Assembly (NCBI RefSeq): GCF_000167195.1
Contig: NZ_AADV02000015.1
Coordinates: 1 to 39,353, forward strand
Direction of reading: 5' to 3'
DNA from: Crocosphaera watsonii WH 8501
GTDB taxonomy: Bacteria; Cyanobacteriota; Cyanobacteriia; Cyanobacteriales; Microcystaceae
DNA length: 39,353 nt
Shown here: positions 8,876 through 17,807 of the stretch, in pieces
How the letters are laid out: every line of letters begins with the position of its first letter
Position numbering within the stretch: the stretch's first letter is position 1
Notes under the pieces: model-generated
Told to the model about the DNA's origin: nothing
Database searches by the model: none
What the model saw: only the letters and a program-made list of their open reading frames with translations
Translations under genes and position numbers: made by a program

Positions 8876-8945
8876 AATCTCACTTTATAATTTTTTTACT
8901 TCGTTGATCACCAATAGAGAAAGCTGCTTTCCCTCTAGCTGGTGG

Positions 8946-9068
8946 TTATTTATTCTTCTGTCTACGATAAGCGTTAATCCCTTGCTTGAACCGTAGCTTA
9001 ATTAACTTATAATTAATTAATTCTCTGGACAACTTTTCCTGACAACAAGAAAAACCCCAAAGTTTCAT
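8946..9068 (-). CDS. Small basic protein, 40 aa, upstream of ribH
   Basis: ATG at 9066-9068 (minus) with a clear ribosome-binding site AGGAG at 9077-9081, eight bases upstream. The frame runs 40 codons to TAA at 8946-8948. The product begins MKLWGFSCCQEKLSREL, is strongly basic toward the end (LRFKQG..AYRRQK) and has a Cys-Cys pair at residues 8-9. There is no membrane segment. The strong RBS and its own clean intergenic space support it as a real gene co-oriented with ribH. In some cyanobacteria psbZ sits beside ribH. This ORF is not PsbZ because it has no transmembrane helices. Function unknown. Confidence 0.55.
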   Translation of the reverse strand: MKLWGFSCCQEKLSRELINYKLIKLRFKQGINAYRRQKNK

Positions 9069-9145
9069 TTTTGTCGCTCCTCTGGCCTTTTAGGTAGAGA
9101 TAATCATCCTTTGTACTTTATTCAACTGTTAGTTATTCAACCATT

Positions 9146-10651
9146 ATGTTAACGAGCAAAAAACTTCAGTATTTATTAAATAACCTTTCCAATATTCCCT
9201 CTCTTCCCAATCATTCTGCCCTAGAAAGAGAGGTTAAAGGAATCTCGACCAACTCCCATTCTTGTCAACTTGGAGATATATTTATCGGTATGCCAGGAAC
9301 TCGTGTGGATGGGGGTGAGTTTTGGCAAAGTGCTATGGAAGTGGGGGCAGTTGCTGCTATTATTAGTCCCCAAGCTGCCCAGAAGTTTCCCCCTAAAGAT
9401 GATGATTGTGTCATTATTGTGGAGGATATTATTACTGTTGCTGCCCAAATAGCCGCCGCTTTTTATGACTATCCGGCCCAACAATTAAAAATGGTTGGTA
9501 TAACAGGAACCAATGGCAAAACAACAACTACCCATTTAGTTGAATATTTCTTGAACCAATGTCAAAAACCCACTGCTTTAATTGGGACATTATATACTCG
9601 TTGGCCAGGGTTTGAGCGAACTGCTGTACATACCACACCCTTTGCCCCTGAGTTACAGGAACAACTGGCCGAAGCAGTGGCAGCTAATAATGAATATTGT
9701 GTGATGGAAGTTAGTTCCCACGCTTTAGTCCAAGGGCGAGTTAAACAATGTCCTTTTCAAGTTAGTGTCTTTACTAATTTGACGCAAGATCATCTTGACT
9801 TTCATAAAGATATGGAAGATTATTTTGCAGCAAAACGGCTTTTATTTACCCCAGATTATTTACAAGAAAAAGCCATTGTTAACTTAGATGATCCCTACGG
9901 TAAACGATTAATTGATAGTTTCCAGACTGAGCAAGTTTGGACCTATAGTGTTGAGGATACAAAGGCTGATTTTTATACCAGTAATTTAACCTATCAAGCT
10001 AACGGAGTTACCGGAACATTAACCACCCCATTCGGTAACATCGAATTTACTTCTCCTTTAGTGGGACAATTTAATTTATCCAATGTTTTAGCAGCGGTAG
10101 CAACGGTTTTGTATCTTGGTTTAGATGTAAGAGAAGTTGTAGAAAAATTACCGCACTTTTTGGGGGTTCCAGGCAGAATGGAACGGGTACAAATTAACGA
10201 TAAACAAGATATTAGTGTGATTGTTGATTATGCCCACACTCCCGATAGTTTAGAAAACTTACTGAAAGCTGCCCGTCCCTTTATTAAGGGTAAAATGATT
10301 TGTGTGTTTGGCTGTGGGGGGGATCGTGACCGCACAAAACGCCCTTTAATGGGTCAAGCATCGGCTCAATTAGCTGATGTTTCGGTGGTAACCTCTGATA
10401 ACCCTAGAACGGAAGATCCTCAGCGAATTTTAGAGGATGTTTTAACAGGAATTCCTGAAACGATCGAACCTTTAGTTATTAGCGATCGCGCCAAAGCTAT
10501 CAACACAGCAATTTTGCAGGCCAACCCTGGAGATGGGGTTTTAATTGCCGGAAAAGGTCACGAAGATTATCAAATTTTAGGCACAGAAAAGATCCATTTT
10601 GATGATCGAGAAGAAGCGAGAAAAGCTCTAGAAATCCGCCTAAAAGTTTAA
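9146..10651 (+). CDS. murE: UDP-MurNAc-tripeptide synthetase, meso-DAP adding
   Basis: 501 aa. MurE adds meso-diaminopimelate to UDP-MurNAc-L-Ala-D-Glu in cytoplasmic peptidoglycan synthesis. The ATP-binding loop GTNGKTT is at residues 121-127. The substrate histidine/serine region VMEVSSHAL follows, then VDYAHTPDSLENLL. The DNPR motif at 418-421, followed by TEDP, marks meso-DAP rather than lysine specificity. Near the end is GKGHEDYQ. Length and motif spacing match the E. coli enzyme. Transcribed alone, it converges with the HAMP-protein gene over an inverted repeat. Confidence 0.97.
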   Translation: MLTSKKLQYLLNNLSNIPSLPNHSALEREVKGISTNSHSCQLGDIFIGMPGTRVDGGEFWQSAMEVGAVAAIISPQAAQKFPPKDDDCVIIVEDIITVAAQIAAAFYDYPAQQLKMVGITGTNGKTTTTHLVEYFLNQCQKPTALIGTLYTRWPGFERTAVHTTPFAPELQEQLAEAVAANNEYCVMEVSSHALVQGRVKQCPFQVSVFTNLTQDHLDFHKDMEDYFAAKRLLFTPDYLQEKAIVNLDDPYGKRLIDSFQTEQVWTYSVEDTKADFYTSNLTYQANGVTGTLTTPFGNIEFTSPLVGQFNLSNVLAAVATVLYLGLDVREVVEKLPHFLGVPGRMERVQINDKQDISVIVDYAHTPDSLENLLKAARPFIKGKMICVFGCGGDRDRTKRPLMGQASAQLADVSVVTSDNPRTEDPQRILEDVLTGIPETIEPLVISDRAKAINTAILQANPGDGVLIAGKGHEDYQILGTEKIHFDDREEARKALEIRLKV

Positions 10652-10659
10652 ACTAAAAG

Positions 10660-10701
10660 TTAATAATGGATAATTACTATTAATTAATTACCCATTATTA
10701 A
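10660..10701. terminator. AT-rich inverted repeat between convergent murE and HAMP gene
   Basis: TTAATAATGGATAATTA (10660-10676) pairs with TAATTACCCATTATTAA (10685-10701) with one mismatch, the loop being only 8 bases. It sits 9 bases after the murE stop and 14 before the stop of the opposite gene, as a bidirectional terminator would. Confidence 0.5.
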
Positions 10702-10714
10702 TTATTAATTGCTT

Positions 10715-11635
10715 CTACTCTGTCTCAGAATTTAACATACTCATAGCAATATCTAAACTAACTTTCATACGGTTTAAAGAAGCAGCTAACATTCCCATTT
10801 CATCGTTATAAGGATGGGCGAATTCTTTACTTAAATCTCCCGTACTAATACGCTGTGCCAACTGTTCCATTTTCTTTAAAGGAGTGGTTACGGAGAATCT
10901 CAAGAAAAAGTTAATTAAAATAATCGCTAAAGCTAAACAAACTATTAAAATACTAGTAACAGAAACTTGTAGTTTTTTCGCACTTTCAAACACAGCATCA
11001 GCAGGAACCAAAATCATTTGCGCTCCAACGATTTCGTGTAGTTTCCAATTGAAGCCATTTTCTCTACCATAGGTTGTTAATAAGCTTTTAGGGGCAACAT
11101 CTGGGGTACTATGACAGCGCAAACAACTTTCTTTTGAAACTTCTAAAGGACGAGCAATGTAGAAAATATCACCACTATTGAAAGAACGAAAGCCCGAAAC
11201 TTGTTCTAGACTTTCATCATTACGAAACTTCTCAACAATTTTTGCTTCAAATTCATCAGCTTTGTCTCGTAAATTAGTAGGGTTCAAGGTTGCTTCTTTA
11301 TAGAAAAAGTCTTTATAACCTCCTTGTTCCCGAAAATACTCAAACACTTCCCTAGCAGAATAAGCTGGAACGGTTTGGGGTAAAAATTGATAATCTGTTT
11401 CCAATCTAGACGCTAATTCAGGGTTCACTCTGGTGCTAGTATAATTACGAACAGCACTCATGGTTTCCATAAGAACTAAGGCTTTATCCGTGACGACTCC
11501 TTCCGCGTTGTGAGAGAGGATCAAAGATAAAACCCCACCACTTAGAAAAACAGTAATCACAGCAATAACGGTCAATAAAACATTTAATTTGGTGGCAATT
11601 TTAAGATTCTTGAGCAGATGATTGTCTTTAAACAT
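10715..11635 (-). CDS. DUF3365 haem-binding membrane sensor-like protein with HAMP domain
   Basis: 306 aa. Domain order: TM helix about residues 17-40; a DUF3365 (Tll0287-like) periplasmic domain with the c-type haem motif CLRCH near residue 170 (SKESCLRCHSTPDVAP); a second TM helix about 222-245; and a HAMP linker (SVTTPLKKMEQLAQRISTGDLS). The chain ends soon after HAMP without a kinase, cyclase or methyl-accepting domain. It may therefore transmit its redox or gas signal to a separate partner. Relatives exist both as HAMP-only proteins and fused to histidine kinases. The ATG at 11635 gives a proper cytoplasmic N-terminus. It converges with murE, and the next 286 bases upstream hold no gene. 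Confidence 0.8.
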   Translation of the reverse strand: MFKDNHLLKNLKIATKLNVLLTVIAVITVFLSGGVLSLILSHNAEGVVTDKALVLMETMSAVRNYTSTRVNPELASRLETDYQFLPQTVPAYSAREVFEYFREQGGYKDFFYKEATLNPTNLRDKADEFEAKIVEKFRNDESLEQVSGFRSFNSGDIFYIARPLEVSKESCLRCHSTPDVAPKSLLTTYGRENGFNWKLHEIVGAQMILVPADAVFESAKKLQVSVTSILIVCLALAIILINFFLRFSVTTPLKKMEQLAQRISTGDLSKEFAHPYNDEMGMLAASLNRMKVSLDIAMSMLNSETE

Positions 11636-11921
11636 AGTTTTAGTCTGAGAAGCATAAAAAAAGACGATAATATATCGATAAACTAACCAATCATGGCCAA
11701 AGACTTTGAGCCAAAACCCTAGAAATGGAGGAAATTGGAGAACCCATTATCAACAAATATTAAGAATATTGCTGAAAATGGAGTTATAATCTCCTCTGAG
11801 GTTAGTTCAAGGCTTATCATGATAGTAGTATGCCCAGAAAATTACTAAAACTTTCATAGTTACTTGGAGCAGACCAAAAAAATAAAAAGAATGTTGTTAC
11901 CTTAAGTTTTGTTGATTACCT

Positions 11922-12167
11922 ATGAAATTTCGTTATTTATACTTAGTCTTCATTGTTTTTACCTTGTTTGGTTGTCAGTCACGACAACAGTTTCCCTCTC
12001 GTATCACTTTAGGTGTAGTTAGCTTTGGAGAAGATGAAAAATTAGAAGAAAAATACAGAGAATTGAAAGAATATCTCGAAACAGAACTTAATAGTATCGT
12101 AGAATTAGAACCTGCCTATAACGAACGTCAGGCCCTTTCTCAAATTAATGACAAAGGTTGGGATCTA
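11922..12167 (+). pseudogene. PhnD-like solute-binding lipoprotein, 5' fragment cut by IS630
   Basis: About 82 codons remain. Signal segment with lipobox TLFGC (Cys18), then SRITLGVVSFGEDEKLEEKY and LEPAYNERQALSQI. This is the start of the phosphate/phosphite/phosphonate periplasmic-binding (PhnD-like) fold, whose members are normally about 280-330 aa. The IS630 copy enters at the TA at 12166-12167 right after the codons for KGWD, and the frame then reads into the element and ends at 12221. The missing two thirds are not found on the other side of either IS copy. No phnC/phnE-type genes are nearby. Confidence 0.7.
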
Positions 12168-12229
12168 GTGCAGCTTGGCGAAAGTAATCCACCAGATTTT
12201 TACAGAAACTTTCGTGACTAGCCACGACA

Positions 12230-12811
12230 ATGTGTTTCAATGAAACTAACGGAAGAATCTCGAAGTTGATGTCCATGATAAAAGCATTGCCAATTAACCT
12301 CTCCAACCTACAGAAAACAGTACTCCAACAAATAGTGAGAGGGACAACAAACCCCTATCGCCTTGTTAGACGAGCCAAGCTAATCTTAGCCGCAGCATCA
12401 GGAGAGAGCAATAGTTCGATTAGTCGAAGATTAGAATTAGACCGAGTACAAGTGCGTCAGTGGCGATCGCGATGGTTTGAGGAGAGAGAAAAACTGAGTG
12501 CCGCCGAAGAACAACAGGTAACGGAGAAAGCATTAATGGTCTTGATCAAAGGAATTTTAAGCGATCGCCCAAGACCTGGAACAACAAAATCCTTTACGGT
12601 CGAACAAGTAGTCCAGATTGTAGCGATCGCTTGTGAAGAATGTGAAAAATCAGACAGACCAGTGAGCCATTGGACACCTTCAGAGTTGGCGGATGAAGCC
12701 ATAAAAAGAGGAATTGTCGAAAAGATTTCCCCCCGTAGTGTGGGGCGTTTTTTAAAAAGAAGCGACATTACAACCACATCTCGTTCGTTACTGGTTAAAT
12801 GCCAAAATTGA
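12230..12811 (+). CDS. IS630 transposase, orfA (DNA-binding part), copy 1
   Basis: 193 aa. Helix-turn-helix region (NSSISRRLELDRVQVRQWRSRWFEER) followed by a second winged-helix-like segment (SHWTPSELADEAIKRGIVEKISPRSVGRFLKR), the N-terminal half of IS630 transposases. The likely true start is the ATG 13 codons in. The catalytic half lies in the +1 frame, open from 12756. The TTTTTTAAAAAG run at 12748-12759 is a plausible slippage site: slipping one base there gives FLKEATLQPHLVRYWLN, the usual family junction. Confidence 0.85.
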   Translation: MCFNETNGRISKLMSMIKALPINLSNLQKTVLQQIVRGTTNPYRLVRRAKLILAAASGESNSSISRRLELDRVQVRQWRSRWFEEREKLSAAEEQQVTEKALMVLIKGILSDRPRPGTTKSFTVEQVVQIVAIACEECEKSDRPVSHWTPSELADEAIKRGIVEKISPRSVGRFLKRSDITTTSRSLLVKCQN

Positions 12812-13370
12812 TGATCCCTTAAAATTTAAAAAGCAAGTCAAATATATCTGTGAACTTCATCAAGAAGCTAAAACTTTGTTAGAACAAGGAATTCATTTAA
12901 TTAGTACAGATGAAATGACAGGAATTCAAGCTCTTGAGAGATTATTTCCGAACAAAAGAATCAAGCCTAAACAAGTAGAAAAAATCGAATTTGAATATGA
13001 AAGACACGGAACTTTAAGCTTGATTGCGAACTGGGATGTGGCAAGAGGAAAAGTTGTTAGTCCCTCTATTGGACCGACAAGAACAGAACAAGATTTTTCT
13101 GAACATATCCAGAGAACGATTAAGATTGATGAAAAAGCAGAATGGATTTTTATTGTAGATAAACTCAACACTCATAAATCGGAAAGCTTAGTCAAATTAG
13201 TAGCAGAAAGCTGTGGAATTACTATTGATTTGGGGAGAAAAGGAAAGGAGGGGATTTTGCAATCTATGGACAGCAGAGCAGATTTTTTATCAGATGAATC
13301 TCATCGAATTCGCTTTGTTTATATTCCCAAACATACATCGTGGCTTAATCAAATTGAGTGTTGGTTTTAG
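12756..13370 (+). pseudogene. IS630 transposase, orfB (catalytic part), copy 1, truncated by a stop
   Basis: The DDE residues are visible: D in ISTDEMTG, D in VDKLNTH and E in LNQIECWF. Directly after this the frame hits TAG at 13368-13370, where copy 2 has TCG (Ser). About 50 C-terminal codons are lost. The frame begins after a TAA at 12753-12755 and depends on a frameshift from orfA. A TTG at 12876 is the first internal start-like codon. The change makes this copy non-autonomous. Confidence 0.8.
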
Positions 13371-13547
13371 ATCTTAGTCAGGCGTTTACTCAAAAGAATT
13401 ACTGTCCGTTCAACTGAAGAACTATCCCAAAAAATTCTCAATTTTATTGATTACTTTAATCAACATTTTGCTAAGCCGTTCGTTTGGAAATTTAAGGGCT
13501 TTAAAGATCATAAGTGACTGGTGGATTATTTTTGCTAAGCTGCACTA

Positions 13548-13602
13548 GTTAGAGCTATCGCCGATGAACAGTTGGCGAACAATGTCTTCATGATTGAGTG
13601 GC
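13548..13602. other. 55-bp orphan spacer between the two IS630 copies
   Basis: The spacer is flanked by TA on both sides. It continues neither the PhnD fragment nor the pflB fragment: in the phnD frame it would read VRAIADEQLANNVFMIEWL, with no resemblance to either family at that position. It therefore seems to be a remnant of a third locus, trapped when sequence between IS copies was lost. Origin unknown. Confidence 0.6.
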
Positions 13603-13666
13603 TAGTGCAGCTTGGCGAAAGTAATCCACCAGATTTTTACAGAAACTTTCGTGACCAGCCACGACA

Positions 13667-14248
13667 ATGTGTTTCAATGAAACTAACGGAAGAATCTCGA
13701 AGTTGATGTCCATGATAAAAGCATTGCCAATTAACCTCTCCAACCTACAGAAAACAGTACTCCAACAAATAGTGAGAGGGACAACAAACCCCTATCGCCT
13801 TGTTAGACGAGCCAAGCTAATCTTAGCCGCAGCATCAGGAGAGAGCAATAGTTCGATTAGTCGAAGATTAGAATTAGACCGAGTACAAGTGCGTCAGTGG
13901 CGATCGCGATGGTTTGAGGAGAGAGAAAAACTGAGTGCAGCCGAAGAACAACAGGTAACGGAGAAAGCATTAATGGTCTTGATCAAAGGAATTTTAAGCG
14001 ATCGCCCAAGACCTGGAACAACAAAATCCTTTACGGTCGAACAAGTAGTCCAGATTGTAGCGATCGCTTGTGAAGAATGTGAAAAATCAGACAGACCAGT
14101 GAGCCATTGGACACCTTCAGAGTTGGCGGATGAAGCCATAAAAAGAGGAATTGTCGAAAAGATTTCCCCCCGTAGTGTGGGGCGTTTTTTAAAAAGAAGC
14201 GACATTACAACCACATCTCGTTCGTTACTGGTTAAATGCCAAAATTGA
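13667..14248 (+). CDS. IS630 transposase, orfA, copy 2
   Basis: The protein is identical to orfA of copy 1 over all 193 residues, although the DNA differs at a silent position (GCA for GCC). Helix-turn-helix DNA-binding half. The slippery T6A5 run lies at 14185-14195. Confidence 0.85.
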   Translation: MCFNETNGRISKLMSMIKALPINLSNLQKTVLQQIVRGTTNPYRLVRRAKLILAAASGESNSSISRRLELDRVQVRQWRSRWFEEREKLSAAEEQQVTEKALMVLIKGILSDRPRPGTTKSFTVEQVVQIVAIACEECEKSDRPVSHWTPSELADEAIKRGIVEKISPRSVGRFLKRSDITTTSRSLLVKCQN

Positions 14249-14954
14249 TGATCCCTTAAAATTTAAAAAGCAAGTCAAATATATCTGTGAACTTCATCAA
14301 GAAGCTAAAACTTTGTTAGAACAAGGAATTCATTTAATTAGTACAGATGAAATGACAGGGATTCAAGCTCTTGAGAGATTATTTCCGAACAAAAGAATCA
14401 AGCCTAAACAAGTAGAAAAAATCGAATTTGAATATGAAAGACACGGAACTTTAAGCTTGATTGCGAACTGGGATGTGGCAAGAGGAAAAGTTGTTAGTCC
14501 CTCTATTGGACCGACAAGAACAGAACAAGATTTTTCTGAACATATCCAGAGAACGATTAAGATTGATGAAAAAGCAGAATGGATTTTTATTGTAGATCAA
14601 CTCAACACTCATAAATCGGAAAGCTTAGTCAAATTAGTAGCAGAAAGCTGTGGAATTACTATTGATTTGGGGAGAAAAGGAAAGGAGGGGATTTTGCAAT
14701 CTATGGACAGCAGAGCAGATTTTTTATCAGATGAATCTCATCGAATTCGCTTTGTTTATATTCCCAAATATACATCGTGGCTTAATCAAATTGAGTGTTG
14801 GTTTTCGATCTTAGTCAGGCGTTTACTCAAAAGAATTACTGTCCGTTCAACTGAAGAACTATCCCAAAAAATTCTCAATTTTATTGATTACTTTAATCAA
14901 CATTTTGCTAAGCCGTTCGTTTGGAAATTTAAGGGCTTTAAAGATCATAAGTGA
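14193..14954 (+). CDS. IS630 transposase, orfB, copy 2 (intact)
   Basis: Catalytic half with D (STDEMTG), D (VDQLNTH) and E (NQIECWFS), then the C-terminal RRLLKRITVRSTEELSQKI segment typical of the family. Translation should come from a +1 shift (or RNA slippage) within the A run shared with orfA. The frame is open from 14193, just after TAA at 14190-14192, and the TTG at 14313 is the first start-like codon. The stop overlaps the right inverted repeat. Confidence 0.82.
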   Translation, partial: KEATLQPHLVRYWLNAKIDDPLKFKKQVKYICELHQEAKTLLEQGIHLISTDEMTGIQALERLFPNKRIKPKQVEKIEFEYERHGTLSLIANWDVARGKVVSPSIGPTRTEQDFSEHIQRTIKIDEKAEWIFIVDQLNTHKSESLVKLVAESCGITIDLGRKGKEGILQSMDSRADFLSDESHRIRFVYIPKYTSWLNQIECWFSILVRRLLKRITVRSTEELSQKILNFIDYFNQHFAKPFVWKFKGFKDHK

Positions 14955-14984
14955 CTGGTAGATTATTTTTGCTAAGCTGCACTA

Positions 14985-15812
14985 GGGCGTGTGTCTACCT
15001 TCCTCGATATTTACATCGAAAGAGACTTAAAATTAGGTGTGATCAGCGAAGCCGAAGTGCAAGAATTAATCGATCAATTCGTGATGAAACTGCGGATGGT
15101 TCGCTTTTTACGCGCCCCGGAATATAACCAGTTATTTGCTGCTGATCCGGTTTGGATCACCGAAACCCTTGGAGGTATGGGAGTAGATGGCCGTCCCCTG
15201 GTTACTAAAAATAGTTTCCGTTTCCTTCATACCCTCTACAACTTAGGCCCTTCCCCTGAACCAAATTTAACCATTCTTTGGTCAGAAAAATTACCCACTG
15301 CCTTTAAACAATACTGCGCCAAGGTTTCCATCGATACCAGTTCCATTCAATACGAAAACGACGATTTAATGCGCCCAGAATTTGGGGATGATTATGGTAT
15401 TGCTTGCTGTGTATCTGCCATGAAAATTGGTAAACAAATGCAGTTCTTTGGGGCCAGGGTTAATCTTGCAAAAGCCTTACTCTACGCCATTAATGGGGGT
15501 AAAGACGAAAAATCAGGGGAACAAGTCGCCCCACCCTATGCACCTATAACCGATGATTATCTCGATTATGAAGCGGTTAGTGCAAAGTTTGACCTGTTGA
15601 TGGCTTGGTTGGCTAAACTTTATGTTAATACCCTCAATGTCATCCACTATATGCACGATAAATACTGCTACGAAGCGGTAGAAATGGCCTTGCACGATCG
15701 CGATGTTTATCGGACAATGGCCTGCGGTATTGCAGGTTTATCCTTGGTTGGGGACGCTTTAGCTGCCATTAAATATGGAAAAGTTAAAGTGATTCGCAAC
15801 GAAGAAGGATTA
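14985..15812 (+). pseudogene. pflB: Pyruvate formate-lyase, internal fragment between two ISs
   Basis: About 276 codons, aligning to roughly residues 300-580 of the about 760-aa enzyme. Unmistakable PFL segments are [67 protein letters not shown] and [11 protein letters not shown]. The active-site Cys-Cys pair ([19 protein letters not shown]) is encoded at 15405-15410. PFL splits pyruvate with CoA into acetyl-CoA and formate under anoxia and needs a C-terminal glycyl radical. That domain and the N-terminal third are missing. The fragment starts exactly at the TA of IS630 copy 2 and ends at the IS1380 end. The GTG at 14991 starts an ORF that runs on into the IS (to 15929), but this cannot be functional. 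No activase gene (pflA) is present. Confidence 0.92.
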
Positions 15813-17807
15813 CCCGAATTTCTCACAAAATCTGCGATCGCCAAACACAGAAGCCTTACAGGAAGTGGGTTTGAACAGAGCGGTCGCAGATTTCCCCAAC
15901 CAACAGTCTGTTGTCAGATTTTAAGTTAAAATCAACCCGAATTAGACAAAGATGAAAAGATAAATCAATCACTCATTTTTCCAAAAAAATTATTAATAAA
16001 ATCTCTAATAGTACTAGATTGTTAGAATAAAATATGCTATAATTTAATTATTAAAGCAATTTACCTTAAACTGATTTAATGAGTCCCAGTCATCCCCGAA
16101 CCCCTCGTCAAGTAATCAACTTTAGTAAACAGAAAGGAAAAGAAATAATCGCTAATTTTGATGGGGACTAATCACTTCAGATGCGGGGATTGTCTGGATA
16201 GCTGAGTTGGATAAAAAACTGGGAATTACCGAGAAGTTTGGTAACTGTTTTCAAGATCATCGTCATCAATCTTATGTAGATCATTCCGTTCATGAGTTAT
16301 TAGCACAAAGGCTTTATGGAATTATTTTAGGCTATGAAGATGTCAATGACCATGATAAATTAAGTCACGATCCTGCCCTTAAGATCGCTTTAGAAAAGCT
16401 TAATGAACTTGAAGATAAAAAGGGATGGTTAGCTGGAAAAAGTACAATTAATAGATTGGAATATTGTCCTGAGACTATTCTCGACCAAAAAACGAGTCGT
16501 TATCATAAAATAGAACCCAACTTTGAAGCCATTGAAAAATCTTTTGTCGAATTTTGTTTAGAGTCTTATAAAAAACCTCCCTTAAGTATTATATTAGATA
16601 TGGATGTCACGGATGACCAAGTACATAGTAATCAAGAAGGGGCATTTTTTAATAGTTATTATCACGGAGTATGTTATGCTCCTTTATATATTTTCTGTGG
16701 GCATCATTTATTAGTGGCTAAACTTCGTTCATCTAATGTAGATCCAGCCGATGGAGCCTTAGACGAATTACAAAGAATTATCGGACTAATTAGAGAAAAA
16801 TGGTCAGAGACTCATATCCTAGTTAGGGGTGATAGTGCCTATGCCCGTGAAGAAATCTTCTATTTTTGTGAAAATCAGCCTTTAGTTGATTATGTTATAG
16901 CTATGGGAACAAATGGCGTTCTTAAGTTACGAGCGGATGATGTAATTGAAAAAGCCAAACATGAATATGAAAAAAAACTAGCTCCAATAACTGAATTAAT
17001 GGATAGTTTATTTCAGAAAAAAGAAGATTTAGAAGAAGTTAAAAAATTAGTACCAATTTCTACTTGGTATCGCTCTATTCGTTATAAAACAGAAAAGTCA
17101 TGGAGTTGTCAAAGAAGAGTAGTGACAAAAGTTTGTTATGGAAGTGATGGCTTAAAAATGCGCCATGTGGTGACATCTTTGCCCGCTTCAAAAATTCCAC
17201 CCTCAAAACTTTATACAAAAAAATACTGTCCGAGAGGCGAGATGGAAAATCGGATTAAAGAACAACAATTAGACTTGTTAGCTGATAGAACTTCAACTCA
17301 AACATTTCAAAGTAATAAACTAAGATTATGGATACATTCCTGGGCTTATGTTCTCATAAATGCTTTTCGTCAACACTGTTTAAAAAAAACTTCATTGGCT
17401 AAAGCAACTGTGGGAAGAATACGTCTAAATCTTCTTAAGTTGGGAGCCAGAATAAAGATTAGTTGTAGAAGAATTATTATCGCTATAGCTAGTGCTTGTC
17501 CTTATCAAGATATTTTGTCTATTGCTAACAAAAGAATTAAAACTATTCCTAATACTGGATAAGTAGAATAAGTTGTTTTTTAAAAAAGATATCTATCATA
17601 AGTTGTTGACTGACTGATACTTTCATTTAGTCTTATTTATCGTGGAGAAAATCAAAAGTTAATATAATTATTCCCTCTTAAACTCAATTTTTGGATAATC
17701 AAAGTCAATTTTTTTATTCATCTATATTCAAAATTTCTATTAGTCCTAAAAATTATCATTTTTCATCTCTGGATTGGGCTTTCAAATTAATTTGTGAGAA
17801 ATCCGGG
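15813..17807 (+). mobile_element. IS1380-family element, copy 1 (left, plus orientation)
   Basis: The ends CCCGAATTTCTCACAAA (15813-15829) and TTTGTGAGAAATCCGGG (17791-17807) are inverted repeats with one mismatch. The same sequence recurs in inverted orientation at 37009-38999, which fixes the borders. No target duplication links its two flanks (GATTA left, AATTG right), and these belong to different genes (pflB and an IS4 relic). So either one flank was deleted or the copy took part in a rearrangement. Confidence 0.88.
16079..17562 (+). pseudogene. IS1380-type transposase, frameshifted copy
   Basis: The intact homologue at 37254-38738 has 494 codons. Here one G is missing from a G run (four G at 16163-16166 against five in the other copy), so the frame from ATG 16079 stops within about 30 codons (IANFDGD then TAA). 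Translation can only resume at 16207, giving 451 aa without the conserved N-terminus. The DDE region itself is kept: DMDVTDDQVH, RGDSAYAREE and EMENRIKEQQLDLL. Other differences from copy 2 are few missense changes. Confidence 0.88.

Larger units (their letters stand above)
12168..13545 (+). mobile_element. IS630-family element, copy 1 (1378 bp)
   Basis: Bounded by TA on both sides (12166-12167 and 13546-13547), the classic IS630/Tc1 target duplication. Terminal inverted repeats of 28 bp (12168-12195 and 13518-13545) match at 25 positions and begin GTGCAGCTT. It contains a two-frame transposase. It differs from copy 2 at about seven positions, one of which creates a stop in orfB, so this copy probably cannot make its own transposase. 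Confidence 0.92.
13605..14982 (+). mobile_element. IS630-family element, copy 2 (1378 bp)
   Basis: Same length and orientation as copy 1, with TA at 13603-13604 and 14983-14984. Inverted repeats are at 13605-13632 and 14955-14982, the latter with one extra mismatch (CTGGTAG instead of CTGGTGG). Both transposase frames are open, so this copy could supply transposase for both. It joins the orphan spacer on the left to the pflB fragment on the right. Confidence 0.92.

Noticed and set aside
12457-12777. 106-codon minus-strand ORFs in both IS630 copies (also 13894-14214)
   Set aside because: Antisense shadows of orfA; identical because the IS copies are.
12166-14984. IS630 pair as a composite transposon carrying the spacer
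   Set aside because: The 55-bp spacer carries no gene, and the outer flanks are different loci with no shared duplication beyond TA.
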